DNA of 64,000 nt, from positions 1,946,828 through 2,010,827 of the forward strand of contig NZ_CP039865.1 in assembly GCF_005160265.1 (NCBI RefSeq), given 5' to 3'. Made by a program: the position numbers and the translations under genes. Position 1 is the first letter of the stretch. The number at the start of each line of letters is the position of its first letter. The notes beneath the pieces were generated by a model. It had not been told where the DNA came from. It ran no database searches and was given only the letters and a program-made list of their open reading frames with translations. Source of the DNA: Phreatobacter aquaticus (lineage in GTDB: Bacteria; Pseudomonadota; Alphaproteobacteria; Rhizobiales; Phreatobacteraceae). Below, in pieces: positions 1 to 7,461 of this stretch.

Positions 1-334
1 CTTGCCGGCCACATTCCATCCGCGGCGGGATCAGACGCTGCGCCTTGCAAATGGCTCCACGTCTGCCCACACCGCTAAACCCGCCCGAGACGGTCAAACC
101 AATTTCCGGAACGAACTCAAGGCTGGATAGAAGCTGGGGGGCAACGTTGAGCAAGCGGCATAAGCTGTAGCCTGCCGACTTCTATCGGCAGGCTACCGTC
201 TAGCTCCGTTTACTCGGGCAAGTAACTCGATAACCGGAGCGGCAAGAACTCCCGCTCAAGCATAGTGAGATGCCGTGCTTAGCGCTTGGGATAGCTCGTC
301 CGAAACGTACCGTCTTGAGGGTCGACAATGAGGA
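1..334. other. Left-edge stretch without a recognisable gene
   Basis: No reading frame here resembles a protein; the short frames at 256-510 and 270-533 are low-complexity Arg/Ser-rich shadows of the protease gene. The only clear structure is the 12-bp perfect inverted repeat at 167-196. Confidence 0.5.
167..196. terminator. Perfect 12-bp stem hairpin
   Basis: GTAGCCTGCCGA (167-178) and its exact complement TCGGCAGGCTAC (185-196) flank a 6-nt loop. It lies downstream of the protease gene that ends at 335 on the minus strand, so it could terminate that transcript. No T-run follows on either strand, so a protein-binding or stabilising role is also possible. Confidence 0.45.
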
Positions 335-952
335 TCAATCGGTGATCCGATGGACGAGCCCCAGTGCTTGGGCCGTCCGCGCGTTGATCGCTGTTTCGGT
401 CGACGCCTCGCGTCGGAAGCGTTCGATCGGCAGCCCGGTGCGCGCGGCAAGTCGGAGCGCGTTTTCCTCGTCGATCTCGCGAAGCATCTGTGCCGCGCCC
501 GCGAGCACATGCGATGTCACCCGATGCCCTTGAATGGGTTTGACGGCTTCCATCGCGGAAAGCGCACAGCTGTGGATCAAGAACTTGCAGGAGCGGGACG
601 CAAAGCGCTCGGTGCCCTCGCCGAAAATCATGATGGCGGACGATGCGCATACGCCGCGAGCTACCGTTCGGACGTGCCGCCCACGCTCACGTTCAGTTCG
701 GATCAGTGCCGAGATTCTTCGCTCCACAGCGACCGATCCGCCTGGTGAGTCGATGCTGACCTCGATGATCGCCGGGTCATCCGCCAGTTTGAGCGCCCGC
801 TCGAACGCCTCCGCTGTCACTTGCCGGCCGATTTCGCCACGGATAGCGATGGCGAGCACCGGCCGTTGCACGACGAGAGCGTGCACCGGGGCAGCCGGCA
901 GTTGAAGGCCGGCGATGATGCGTCTGAGATCACTGCCCCTACTCCGGCTCAT
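335..952 (-). CDS. ClpP-fold serine protease (phage head-maturation/ClpP-like)
   Basis: A 205-aa protein with the crotonase-like ClpP/S14 fold. IDSPGGSV (about 67-74) is the oxyanion/handle segment, GVCASS carries the candidate catalytic Ser104, and FLIHS carries His127. In the C-terminal segment that aligns with the ClpP DNFMSAEEA region the usual Asp is replaced by Glu186. The ATG at 952 has a GGAGG 7 bp upstream; a TTG two codons earlier is less likely. It is the last minus-strand gene of the integrated element visible here. ClpP-related proteases process capsid scaffolds in many phages and capsid-forming satellites, so a head-maturation role is plausible, but no capsid or portal gene is visible in the window. 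Fold confident, role inferred. Confidence 0.7.
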   Translation of the reverse strand: MSRSRGSDLRRIIAGLQLPAAPVHALVVQRPVLAIAIRGEIGRQVTAEAFERALKLADDPAIIEVSIDSPGGSVAVERRISALIRTERERGRHVRTVARGVCASSAIMIFGEGTERFASRSCKFLIHSCALSAMEAVKPIQGHRVTSHVLAGAAQMLREIDEENALRLAARTGLPIERFRREASTETAINARTAQALGLVHRITD

Positions 953-1060
953 CGACAACCTCCCATCTTGGCACGCCCCTCGACGTCCGTTGCGCGGGAC
1001 GGGCGAGAGGAACCCCCGTCCCGCGCGCGCTACCGCCGGATGCGAGCGACGGCCGCGAAC

Positions 1061-1663
1061 TCAGATCCCGTCAGCGAAGCGGCTCCGAAAGGCGGCTTCG
1101 AGCTGGCCCAGGTGGCCGTGAGGTAGCCGGGGTGGGCGTGCTCGAGCATCTGCGCGCTCGATCTCGACGGCCGCCTCGAGCTCGCGAAGCACGATCGCTC
1201 GCAGCCGCGCGATGATCTCGATCGCGACCGTCGCGTCTTCGTGCAGCGTGGGCGCCAAGACCTCGATGACCCGCTCGGCGTGCTGTGCGCGAAGCGGCAA
1301 GATTTCGCCGCGCAACCGGCCAATTTCTCCATCCAGCGCATCGCGCTCTGCGACCAACTGGCGAAGCCGCCTCTCGGCCGCGCGGTCGCCCGCACCTTCG
1401 CGAACCCGAGCGACGAGCGTGCCCGCCTCGGCCTGAAGAGTGTCCCTCGCTTGGATCGCCGCTGAGCGCTCCCGCTCCAGGCGAAGCAGCTGGGCCGGCC
1501 GCGGCGCCTTCGCCGCTACGATCGCGGCGGGTGATGGCCGGTTGAGCTCGTGAGAGGTCGGGAAATCCAATTTCGGGCGGAAAAGCACGTGGAAGCCTCC
1601 GGTTCGATCCGAAGAATCGCACACTTGGTCAGGCATCCGACGACACGCGTCCGGTATTTTCAA
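1061..1663 (-). CDS. Coiled-coil hypothetical protein of the integrated element
   Basis: A protein of up to 200 aa rich in Ala, Arg, Glu and Leu; a long heptad-like stretch from about residue 60 to 165 predicts coiled coil. The N-terminus has no recognised domain. The TTG at 1663 overlaps the stop codon of the upstream 69-aa gene by 4 bp (TTGA), suggesting coupling; the ATG at 1636 is an alternative and neither has a strong ribosome binding site. Overlapping frames on the same strand (1030-1395, 1071-1622) are Arg-rich shadows. No function can be assigned. Confidence 0.55.
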   Translation of the reverse strand: MKIPDACRRMPDQVCDSSDRTGGFHVLFRPKLDFPTSHELNRPSPAAIVAAKAPRPAQLLRLERERSAAIQARDTLQAEAGTLVARVREGAGDRAAERRLRQLVAERDALDGEIGRLRGEILPLRAQHAERVIEVLAPTLHEDATVAIEIIARLRAIVLRELEAAVEIERADARARPPRLPHGHLGQLEAAFRSRFADGI

Positions 1664-1869
1664 AGCCGACGCAGGTGACGTTCGACCGCAGTCCGCAGAG
1701 CTTCTGCGCTGACTTCGCCATCTGCGTCCGGCGTGAGCTCTCCGGAATCGATGAGCCGGTTGGCCAACTCGGCCAGATCGACGACCACGGCGAGGACAGC
1801 GAGACCAAGCCGAGCACGCTCTCGGGCTCGTCGATTGCGCTTCGCCGAACCGGACTGAGAAGAAGCCAT
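1660..1869 (-). CDS. Small hypothetical protein (69 aa)
   Basis: Starts at the ATG at 1869 (AGGAT-like ribosome site a few bases upstream), shorter than the longest frame, whose first 69 codons are not protein-like. It has a basic N-terminus (SAKRNRRARER), a hydrophobic helix (LGLAVLAVVVDLAELANRL) and an acidic to basic tail. The stop overlaps the start of the coiled-coil gene. It could be a small helical adaptor or DNA-associated protein; no family recognised. Confidence 0.5.
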   Translation of the reverse strand: MASSQSGSAKRNRRARERARLGLAVLAVVVDLAELANRLIDSGELTPDADGEVSAEALRTAVERHLRRL

Positions 1870-2085
1870 TCGGGATCCTCGTTTTTCGATTTCTTGTAAG
1901 TCCAAAGCTGGCCTTCGTGGCGATCCAAACGCCTGGGGTTGCTGGCTTTGAGAGTTTTCTGAATTGCCAAAAAGACCCGATCCTGAGATTTCGGCCCCTC
2001 TCGCCTCAAAAGATTTTTTCTGTACAAGAGCCCGGGAGCGGTGCGCGCCCCCGTAGCTGTAGAGACGCGGACCCACCCCACTCCA

Positions 2086-2409
2086 TTAGTCGCCGAGCGC
2101 GAACTCCACCTCGAGTTGCTCGACATCGAAATCCCACCAACCGCTCTCTAGCCACTGGACCAGCGACAATGGTGGCCAGCTTCCGTGAAGCGCCACGAGC
2201 AAACGTCGAGTCCCGGAAATGATGGTGTCGCCGCGATCGTTGCCATCGATGTGCGCGAAGGCGTTTCGCGCATCGCGGAGGGTAGAGCGATCGAGATGAT
2301 GGCCTCCGGGCCAGATGTTGAGCAGGTGCTCGAACGGATCGCCGTCGTGGTCGATCGGTCTTGGCTGCTCACCGGTGCACGGGCGTAAGGGCCGGGAACA
2401 GGGCGACAC
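2086..2409 (-). CDS. Hypothetical protein with HEPN-like RNxxxH motif
   Basis: A 107-aa frame with balanced composition and Trp-rich C-terminus (ESGWWDFD). The segment LRDARNAFAHI contains R-N-A-F-A-H, which fits the RX4-6H signature of HEPN ribonuclease domains, but the protein is short and the match rests on one motif. The start is a GTG at 2409 without a clear ribosome binding site. It sits between the replication-type gene and the small genes of the element, a place where satellites often carry accessory or defence genes. Confidence 0.4.
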   Translation of the reverse strand: MSPCSRPLRPCTGEQPRPIDHDGDPFEHLLNIWPGGHHLDRSTLRDARNAFAHIDGNDRGDTIISGTRRLLVALHGSWPPLSLVQWLESGWWDFDVEQLEVEFALGD

Positions 2410-2486
2410 CGCGAGTTCGGCTTTCAGTTCGATTTGATGATCAATGTTATGTTTGGCCCTCCCGTTTTGGGGTGTCTGTCCCCCAG

Positions 2487-2963
2487 CTATTTGGGGGGGC
2501 TGAGTCCTCGATCTTGCTGGGGGGGCGCCTGCGATCTTGCTGGGGGCTCGATTTCAGTTAGGGCCCCTGAAGATGGGGGAGGCTGCCCCCCCGCAAAGTG
2601 AGGGGGCTGATCAATCAAATTCGGTGAGAAGCCTCGCTCGAGCTGGTAGTGTGACGACACCCGACCGCTGCCTGGCCGAAGGGTGAGATAGCCGGCAGCG
2701 ACCAGTGGCTTGAGCCAGATTCGAATCTGGTCCAAGTCGTCCGCGGCAAGCGCTTTTGCCAGTGTCGTGCGGCTCGGCCAGCAGAGCCCGGAGCGGCCGT
2801 CCGCGAAGCGCCCGATGGCAAATCCCACGCACTTCGACGAGGCGCCCAGGGCTGGGTCCGCCATGATCGCGTCGATCCATGCCGCGACCCCTGCGTGGAT
2901 CCACCTGCCGCCCCTCGGCCGTCCGGTATGCCGGTCTCGACTTTGATCGTCACGCGTCGACAT
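2487..2963 (-). CDS. Winged-helix (HTH_36-like) replication-type protein
   Basis: A 158-aa protein starting at the ATG at 2963, which has GAGGA about 7 bp upstream; a second ATG at 2978 is possible. Residues 20-100 resemble the helix-turn-helix domain of plasmid and phage replication initiators: a Lys/Gly-rich entry, CWPSRTTLAKAL as the recognition-helix region and LKPLVAAGYLTL as the wing. The C-terminal 50 residues are Pro/Gln-rich and encoded by G/C-run repeats. The start overlaps the preceding 73-aa gene by 14 bp. A role in element replication or regulation is inferred from family and position after an AlpA-like gene. Confidence 0.6.
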   Translation of the reverse strand: MSTRDDQSRDRHTGRPRGGRWIHAGVAAWIDAIMADPALGASSKCVGFAIGRFADGRSGLCWPSRTTLAKALAADDLDQIRIWLKPLVAAGYLTLRPGSGRVSSHYQLERGFSPNLIDQPPHFAGGQPPPSSGALTEIEPPARSQAPPQQDRGLSPPK

Positions 2964-3171
2964 CGGCGTCCTCGCCATCGTCGGCTTCAAGCCCGGCCGC
3001 GTGCCGGACCGCCAACAACGCGTCGCCCCGCGTCGCGAAGGTTCCGAGCGCCCGCGGATCGCCGGCAGCGTCGAACGCGAACGCCCGGATCCGCCTGCCG
3101 CGGATTTCGACGCGGCCGATGCGCCGGAGTCCGGCCCGCACGTCGAGATCGCCATCCTTCAGCCGGCTCAC
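2950..3171 (-). CDS. Small hypothetical protein (73 aa)
   Basis: GTG start at 3171 overlaps the TGA of the AlpA-like gene in the sequence GTGA, giving tight translational coupling; its own stop overlaps the start of the winged-helix gene. The product is charged, with repeated Arg/Asp/Gly and an acidic tail (LEADDGEDADVDA). No domain recognised; the double overlap argues that it is a real gene. Confidence 0.6.
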   Translation of the reverse strand: MSRLKDGDLDVRAGLRRIGRVEIRGRRIRAFAFDAAGDPRALGTFATRGDALLAVRHAAGLEADDGEDADVDA

Positions 3172-3455
3172 GACTGGCCTCCGCCGGTGAGCTTGCGTGG
3201 TCTGCCCCGGCCGCGGCGGGGCGCCTCAGCGGTAGCGGCGACCGGGTCGACCGCACCGGGCGCGACCCGGCGGCGTGACGCCAGCCAGGCTAGCAAATCC
3301 GCATTGAGTATCCCGAAGCGCCTGGGTGACATTCGAACGGTAGCCGGCCCTCTGCCGGCTTCGATTTCGCGCAAAATTGTCCTCGCGGAACAGCCGCACG
3401 CAGCGGCCGCCTCGCGAAGGTTCAGAACGACGGGGGGAGCGATATGATGGACCAT
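3168..3455 (-). CDS. AlpA/Xis-like DNA-binding regulator with AT-hook-like tail
   Basis: A 95-aa protein from the ATG at 3455 (AGGAG 8 bp upstream); a longer frame to 3524 adds an unlikely N-terminus. Residues 10-60 form a MerR/AlpA-type helix-turn-helix: LREAAAACGCSARTILREIEAG, then a wing ending in LNADLLAWLASRR. The C-terminus carries RRGRGRPRKL, an AT-hook-like motif. AlpA-family proteins act as excisionase or as activators of integrase and replication genes in prophages and satellites. It is followed without a gap by two overlapping small genes. Confidence 0.7.
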   Translation of the reverse strand: MVHHIAPPVVLNLREAAAACGCSARTILREIEAGRGPATVRMSPRRFGILNADLLAWLASRRRVAPGAVDPVAATAEAPRRGRGRPRKLTGGGQS

Positions 3456-3531
3456 GAGGAAGCTCCTAGTGACTTCGGAGCCCCCTCGATGCCACGATCC
3501 CCCGCGCGATGATGCGGCAGGCAAATGGGAA

Positions 3532-4200
3532 TTAGTGCAAGCTCTCTGCGCGGGATAAGCGCCTGTATTCGTTGAGAACTCTGTCCGTCAAACGTTCTAC
3601 TTCGTCAGGAGAGTCGCGGCGAGAATCTTCGGAAAAAACCGCCTGCAATTCGCGCTCGAACGAACCTCGGGAGGTCCCGGCGAGACGGTGCGCGGCCATC
3701 CGGCGATGGAGAGCGCGGACCTCGGCTAGCAGCCAGTGATGCGGGTCCGCGAGCGGGTGGACTCGAGCCCGACCGCCGCGAGGGTTCCTGAGCCGTACCG
3801 CGCCGGCGCCAAGGAGATTGGTAAGTGCAGCGAGATCCTGGGCGTCGGCGCGGGGGGCGTTCCGCAAAGCTCGCGCCAGACGGGGCAAAAATTCACGCCC
3901 TCCCGTTGTCGCGACGACGGCGCGGATGGACCTGAGCCGATTGCTTGCTTTTGGCGGCGGGCCGCGCCCTCGCTTGATCGCCAAAAGCAAATGCCGCTCG
4001 ACGAAGTCGGCCAGGGCCCCCAGCGCGCTCTTGTCAGCCGAGCGGGCCCCGCGGAGCAGGGACCAAAGCGGGTGGAGTTCTCCCCAGCGTTGGACCCGGT
4101 CAATTTCGGCGGTAATGTCCGAGCCGGACAGGTCGCGCCGGGTGAAATCGTCGAACGACCCGAAAGTCGCAACTGTTGGATCCGCTGCCGCGATGGTCAC
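3532..4200 (-). CDS. Hypothetical protein coupled to the integrase
   Basis: A 222-aa protein starting at the GTG at 4200, which overlaps the integrase stop as GTGA; the longer frame to 4287 would lie inside the integrase gene. It is Arg-, Leu- and Ala-rich and probably helical, with many charged helices and no membrane segment, signal or known motif. Direct coupling to the recombinase suggests a partner in integration/excision or control, but this is only context. Confidence 0.6.
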   Translation of the reverse strand: MTIAAADPTVATFGSFDDFTRRDLSGSDITAEIDRVQRWGELHPLWSLLRGARSADKSALGALADFVERHLLLAIKRGRGPPPKASNRLRSIRAVVATTGGREFLPRLARALRNAPRADAQDLAALTNLLGAGAVRLRNPRGGRARVHPLADPHHWLLAEVRALHRRMAAHRLAGTSRGSFERELQAVFSEDSRRDSPDEVERLTDRVLNEYRRLSRAESLH

Positions 4201-5495
4201 TGCCGGGAGCCCTTGCGCGCGATCGGGATGACCTGCGCGCTGCCGGCGGGTGGCGGGTCTAGAAGACCCTGCAGGCGAGTGCTCCACAAATGGACCGCCG
4301 AGCGCTGCTCCTGCTGGTATTCATGGGTCTGATAAACCCGCATCAGCCCCGTCTGCGTCGACCCTACGTGACCTAGCAGACGCTCCGTCACGGGCATCGC
4401 GACACCAAGCGCTTGCAACTGCGCGGCGAACGCTCTTCTAAGGTCGTGAAAGCGCCAGGCCGGCATTGCCTCGACTGTTGCCGGATTTTCGCCTGCGGCC
4501 TCTGAGGCACTTCTGCGCCGATCGAGGATTGCCGCGTCGAGAGAGGTCTTCGCCTTCGACCATCCCGAGAAACCCCGGCCGTCGCTTGGGAACACCAATG
4601 CCTCCGGCCTTGGATTTCCCAAATTTGGCAGCAGCGACCGCAGGATTTCGACCGCCTGTACCGCGATCGGCCGGAGGACAAACTCTCCGTTCTTGGATCT
4701 AGCTGCTGGAAGCGCCCAAGTCGCATTGTCGAGGTCGACCTCCCTCCAACGAAGCTGTGCGGCCTCCTCTCGCCGACAGCCCGTCGCGACCATGAAACGG
4801 AGGATTTTGCCAAAAGTTGTTGTGGCGTCGGTCGCGTTCCAAATCTCGACGATCTCGACGCTGGTCGGGGTCCGGTCGCGTGGCGGCGGTATGGCGATCG
4901 GAATTCTGTCGAACGGATTGGTGGCGATTCGGCCCCGAGCCATGCCCCATCTGAACAACGCGGAGCCGACCCGCTTCGTCGCGGCGGCCATGGCTGGGTG
5001 GCCGGCTGAGGCGAGCCGGTCGAACGTGTCGACAACATGTCGACGGGTGAGGTCTTCCGCCGGTCGATCAAGGTGCCGGGCGAAGGCGTGACGGAGCGAC
5101 CGCTGCGCTTCCTCGCGATACTTCGGTCGGCGGGTTGCGAGGTGAAGCGCCGCCCAATCGTCGATGAACCGGCTGAGCGTAAATTGCTCGCGTTCCTTCC
5201 TCTCTCGTGCCGCCTTGACCTTCGCCTTGCGCTCGACCGCCGGGTCGATGCCCTGAGCCGCTTTGCCGAGGTAAGCCCTGGCGGCCTCGCGCGCCTGGGC
5301 GAGGCCTATTCCGCTTGCGGAGCCAATGGGTAAGCGGCGGCGCTGCCCGTCGATGGTGAACTGGAGCACGTACGATCGCGTTCCGGCCGATGTAACGCGA
5401 ACCCCAAGACCCTTCTGATCGTCGTCGAAGTAGAGCGCGTCCTTGCGGCCGGCAGGGCAGGCGAGCTGATCAACAACGCGTTGGGTGAGCTTCAC
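4197..5495 (-). CDS. int: Tyrosine recombinase / integrase (DUF4102 arm domain)
   Basis: A 432-aa P4-type integrase. Residues 1-90 are the arm-binding DUF4102 domain (KDALYFDDDQKGLGVRV), 105-195 the core-binding SAM-like domain, and 210-410 the catalytic domain. Visible catalytic residues are Arg241 (TGCRREE), Lys268, His350 and Arg353 (HDLRR), His376 (LGHVG) and Tyr388 (VYQ). All expected residues are present, so it is probably active. The gene points away from the tRNA-Lys fragment at 5706-5751, its likely attachment site, and its stop overlaps the next gene by 4 bp. The 210 bp between integrase and att contain three GCGGACC repeats that could be arm sites or promoter elements. Confidence 0.95.
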   Translation of the reverse strand: MKLTQRVVDQLACPAGRKDALYFDDDQKGLGVRVTSAGTRSYVLQFTIDGQRRRLPIGSASGIGLAQAREAARAYLGKAAQGIDPAVERKAKVKAARERKEREQFTLSRFIDDWAALHLATRRPKYREEAQRSLRHAFARHLDRPAEDLTRRHVVDTFDRLASAGHPAMAAATKRVGSALFRWGMARGRIATNPFDRIPIAIPPPRDRTPTSVEIVEIWNATDATTTFGKILRFMVATGCRREEAAQLRWREVDLDNATWALPAARSKNGEFVLRPIAVQAVEILRSLLPNLGNPRPEALVFPSDGRGFSGWSKAKTSLDAAILDRRRSASEAAGENPATVEAMPAWRFHDLRRAFAAQLQALGVAMPVTERLLGHVGSTQTGLMRVYQTHEYQQEQRSAVHLWSTRLQGLLDPPPAGSAQVIPIARKGSRQ

Positions 5496-5703
5496 CGGAT
5501 CCCCCTTTGGCGACCCGCTGATCGTGCGGACCTCGACTATTTCAGCGGACCTTTAGCGGACCTCCTCAAACGACATTCTGTGTCATTCGGAGTCATAACA
5601 GACGCTGACAAAATCAGAGGGTAGTTCGAAAAAGAGCGTGTTATCAAGTGTTTTTGGCAGGTCTGCGCATTTCGTGTCACGACGTGCCGAGATGCCAGCT
5701 CCT

Positions 5704-5751
<48 letters not shown>

Positions 5752-6094
5752 CTTTTCAAGGACTTGTGGCTGTTCGGTCTTGTCGTTTGACAGGCCGGAC
5801 GGGCCTGTTCCGGCAAACCTCCACGTTTCAGTCTCGACGCCAGGTGCTGCCCGCCTCCGCTCGCCGGTGTCTGCCGGGGAGCATGGCAGCTTTGGTCCCG
5901 ATCAAGTGTCGGCAGGCCGTCACATAGGGTCGATAGCGTCCTGTGTTGCAGTGCAATGTAGGGCAATGTGACCGTGCCCACTGGACCTTCCGCGCAGTCG
6001 ACCTTGGGGGCCACGTCAGGTGTGCCGCCGGTCAAGTTCGCGCCGGGCCGGCCCATTTCGATGTCGGACACTCGGCTCCGGGAGCAATCACAGC
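5752..6094. other. Chromosomal flank without a gene
   Basis: Sequence between the att site and the MaoC-FabI gene. A minus-strand frame across 5712-6071 ends in GLEPTTR, the classic artefact of translating a tRNA end. A weak 7-bp stem ACAGGCC/GGCCTGT lies at 5790-5808. The promoter of the following gene should be here, but no clear box is recognised. Confidence 0.5.
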
Positions 6095-7375
6095 ATGAAT
6101 TGGGTTGAAAACCCGGCGCAGGGTCCTGCCCTGATCGAGAACCGCACCTTCGACGAACTTGTCGTGGGCGACAGCGCGAGTTCCACGCGCGTGCTGACGA
6201 TGCGAGACATCAGCCTGTTCGCCATCGTCTCGGGGGACGTGAACCCGGCTCACCTCGATCCGGCTTTTGCCGAAACCGACCTGTTTCACGGTATCGTTGC
6301 TCATGGCATGTGGGGCGGCGCGCTGATCTCGGCCCTGCTTGGAACAGCCTTGCCCGGTCCCGGGACCATTTATCTCGGCCAGGACCTGACGTTCCGCAGG
6401 CCGGTTCGGCCCGGAGACACCGTCACCACCACCGTGACACTCGCCGAGAAGCACAGCGAGAAGTCGATCGCCGTCTTCGACTGCCGCTGCACGAACCAGT
6501 CTGGCGAGGACGTGATTGTCGGACGGGCGCGCGTCATCGCGCCGAGCGAGAAGATCGTGCGGCCGAGGACAGTGCTCCCGAGCGTGGCCCTGCATGCCCA
6601 CGGCATCGATCCGTTTGATCTGACGGGCAAGCGCGGGCTGATCGTGGGGATCGCCAATGACCAATCGATCGCCTATGGCTGCGCTCAGGAACTGAGCAAT
6701 GCCGGTGCCGAACTCGCGGTCACCTATCTGAACGCCAAGGCCGAGCCCCATGTGCGGCCCTTGGCCGAAGCCCTCGGGTGCAAGCTGATCCTGCCCTGCG
6801 ACGTGCGCGAGCCCGGCCAGCTTGAGCAGGTCTTCGACAAGCTGACGAGCGAATGGGGGCGCCTGGACTTCGTCCTCCATTCGATCGCCTTTGCGCCGCG
6901 GGAAGACCTGATCGGCCGGGTGACTGATGCCTCGGCGGCAGGTTTTGGCATCGCCATGGACGTTTCCTGCCATTCCTTCCTGCGCATGGCGCGTCTTGCC
7001 GAGCCGCTGATGACCGAGGGCGGAACATTGCTGACGGTCACGTTCTTCGGCTCGGCCCGGGTTGTCGACCACTACAACCTGATGGGCCCGGTGAAGGCCG
7101 CCCTGGAGAGCGCGGTTCGTTATGTCGCGGCCGAACTTGGACCCAAGGGGATCCGCGCCCATGCCATTTCGCCTGGGCCTATTCGAACCCGTGCGGCGAG
7201 CGGCATTGACCGGTTCGACGAGCTCCTTGCCGAAGCGGCCGCCCGGTCGCCGCAGCATCAGTTGGCCGATATTGCCGATGTCGGAGCGGTCGCACGATTT
7301 CTCGTCAGCGATGCAGCAAAGCGCATCACCGGCACGACCATTCCCGTGGATGGTGGACAGCACATTCAGGGCTGA
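6095..7375 (+). CDS. MaoC hydratase-FabI enoyl reductase fusion
   Basis: A 426-aa two-domain protein. Residues 15-155 are a MaoC/hydratase-2 hot-dog domain with SGDVNPAH (Asp48, His53 as catalytic pair). Residues 172-426 are a FabI-type enoyl-ACP reductase: GIANDQSIAYG nucleotide loop, LHSIAFAP, and the YNLMGPVK motif with Tyr327 and Lys334. The Tyr corresponding to E. coli FabI Tyr146 is Phe317. The pairing would let one polypeptide dehydrate (R)-3-hydroxyacyl and reduce the enoyl product. Start chosen at the ATG at 6095 with GGGAG upstream; the longer frame lacks homology. It stands alone downstream of the att site. Acyl-ACP versus acyl-CoA substrate cannot be decided. Confidence 0.85.
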   Translation: MNWVENPAQGPALIENRTFDELVVGDSASSTRVLTMRDISLFAIVSGDVNPAHLDPAFAETDLFHGIVAHGMWGGALISALLGTALPGPGTIYLGQDLTFRRPVRPGDTVTTTVTLAEKHSEKSIAVFDCRCTNQSGEDVIVGRARVIAPSEKIVRPRTVLPSVALHAHGIDPFDLTGKRGLIVGIANDQSIAYGCAQELSNAGAELAVTYLNAKAEPHVRPLAEALGCKLILPCDVREPGQLEQVFDKLTSEWGRLDFVLHSIAFAPREDLIGRVTDASAAGFGIAMDVSCHSFLRMARLAEPLMTEGGTLLTVTFFGSARVVDHYNLMGPVKAALESAVRYVAAELGPKGIRAHAISPGPIRTRAASGIDRFDELLAEAAARSPQHQLADIADVGAVARFLVSDAAKRITGTTIPVDGGQHIQG

Positions 7376-7461
7376 CCTCAGCATCCACGGGTGTTCAGGC
7401 GCCCCCCATCGGCGGCCGGCGCCAATGGCGCGGGCATTTCCCGTCCCCGTGCATCGAGCAG

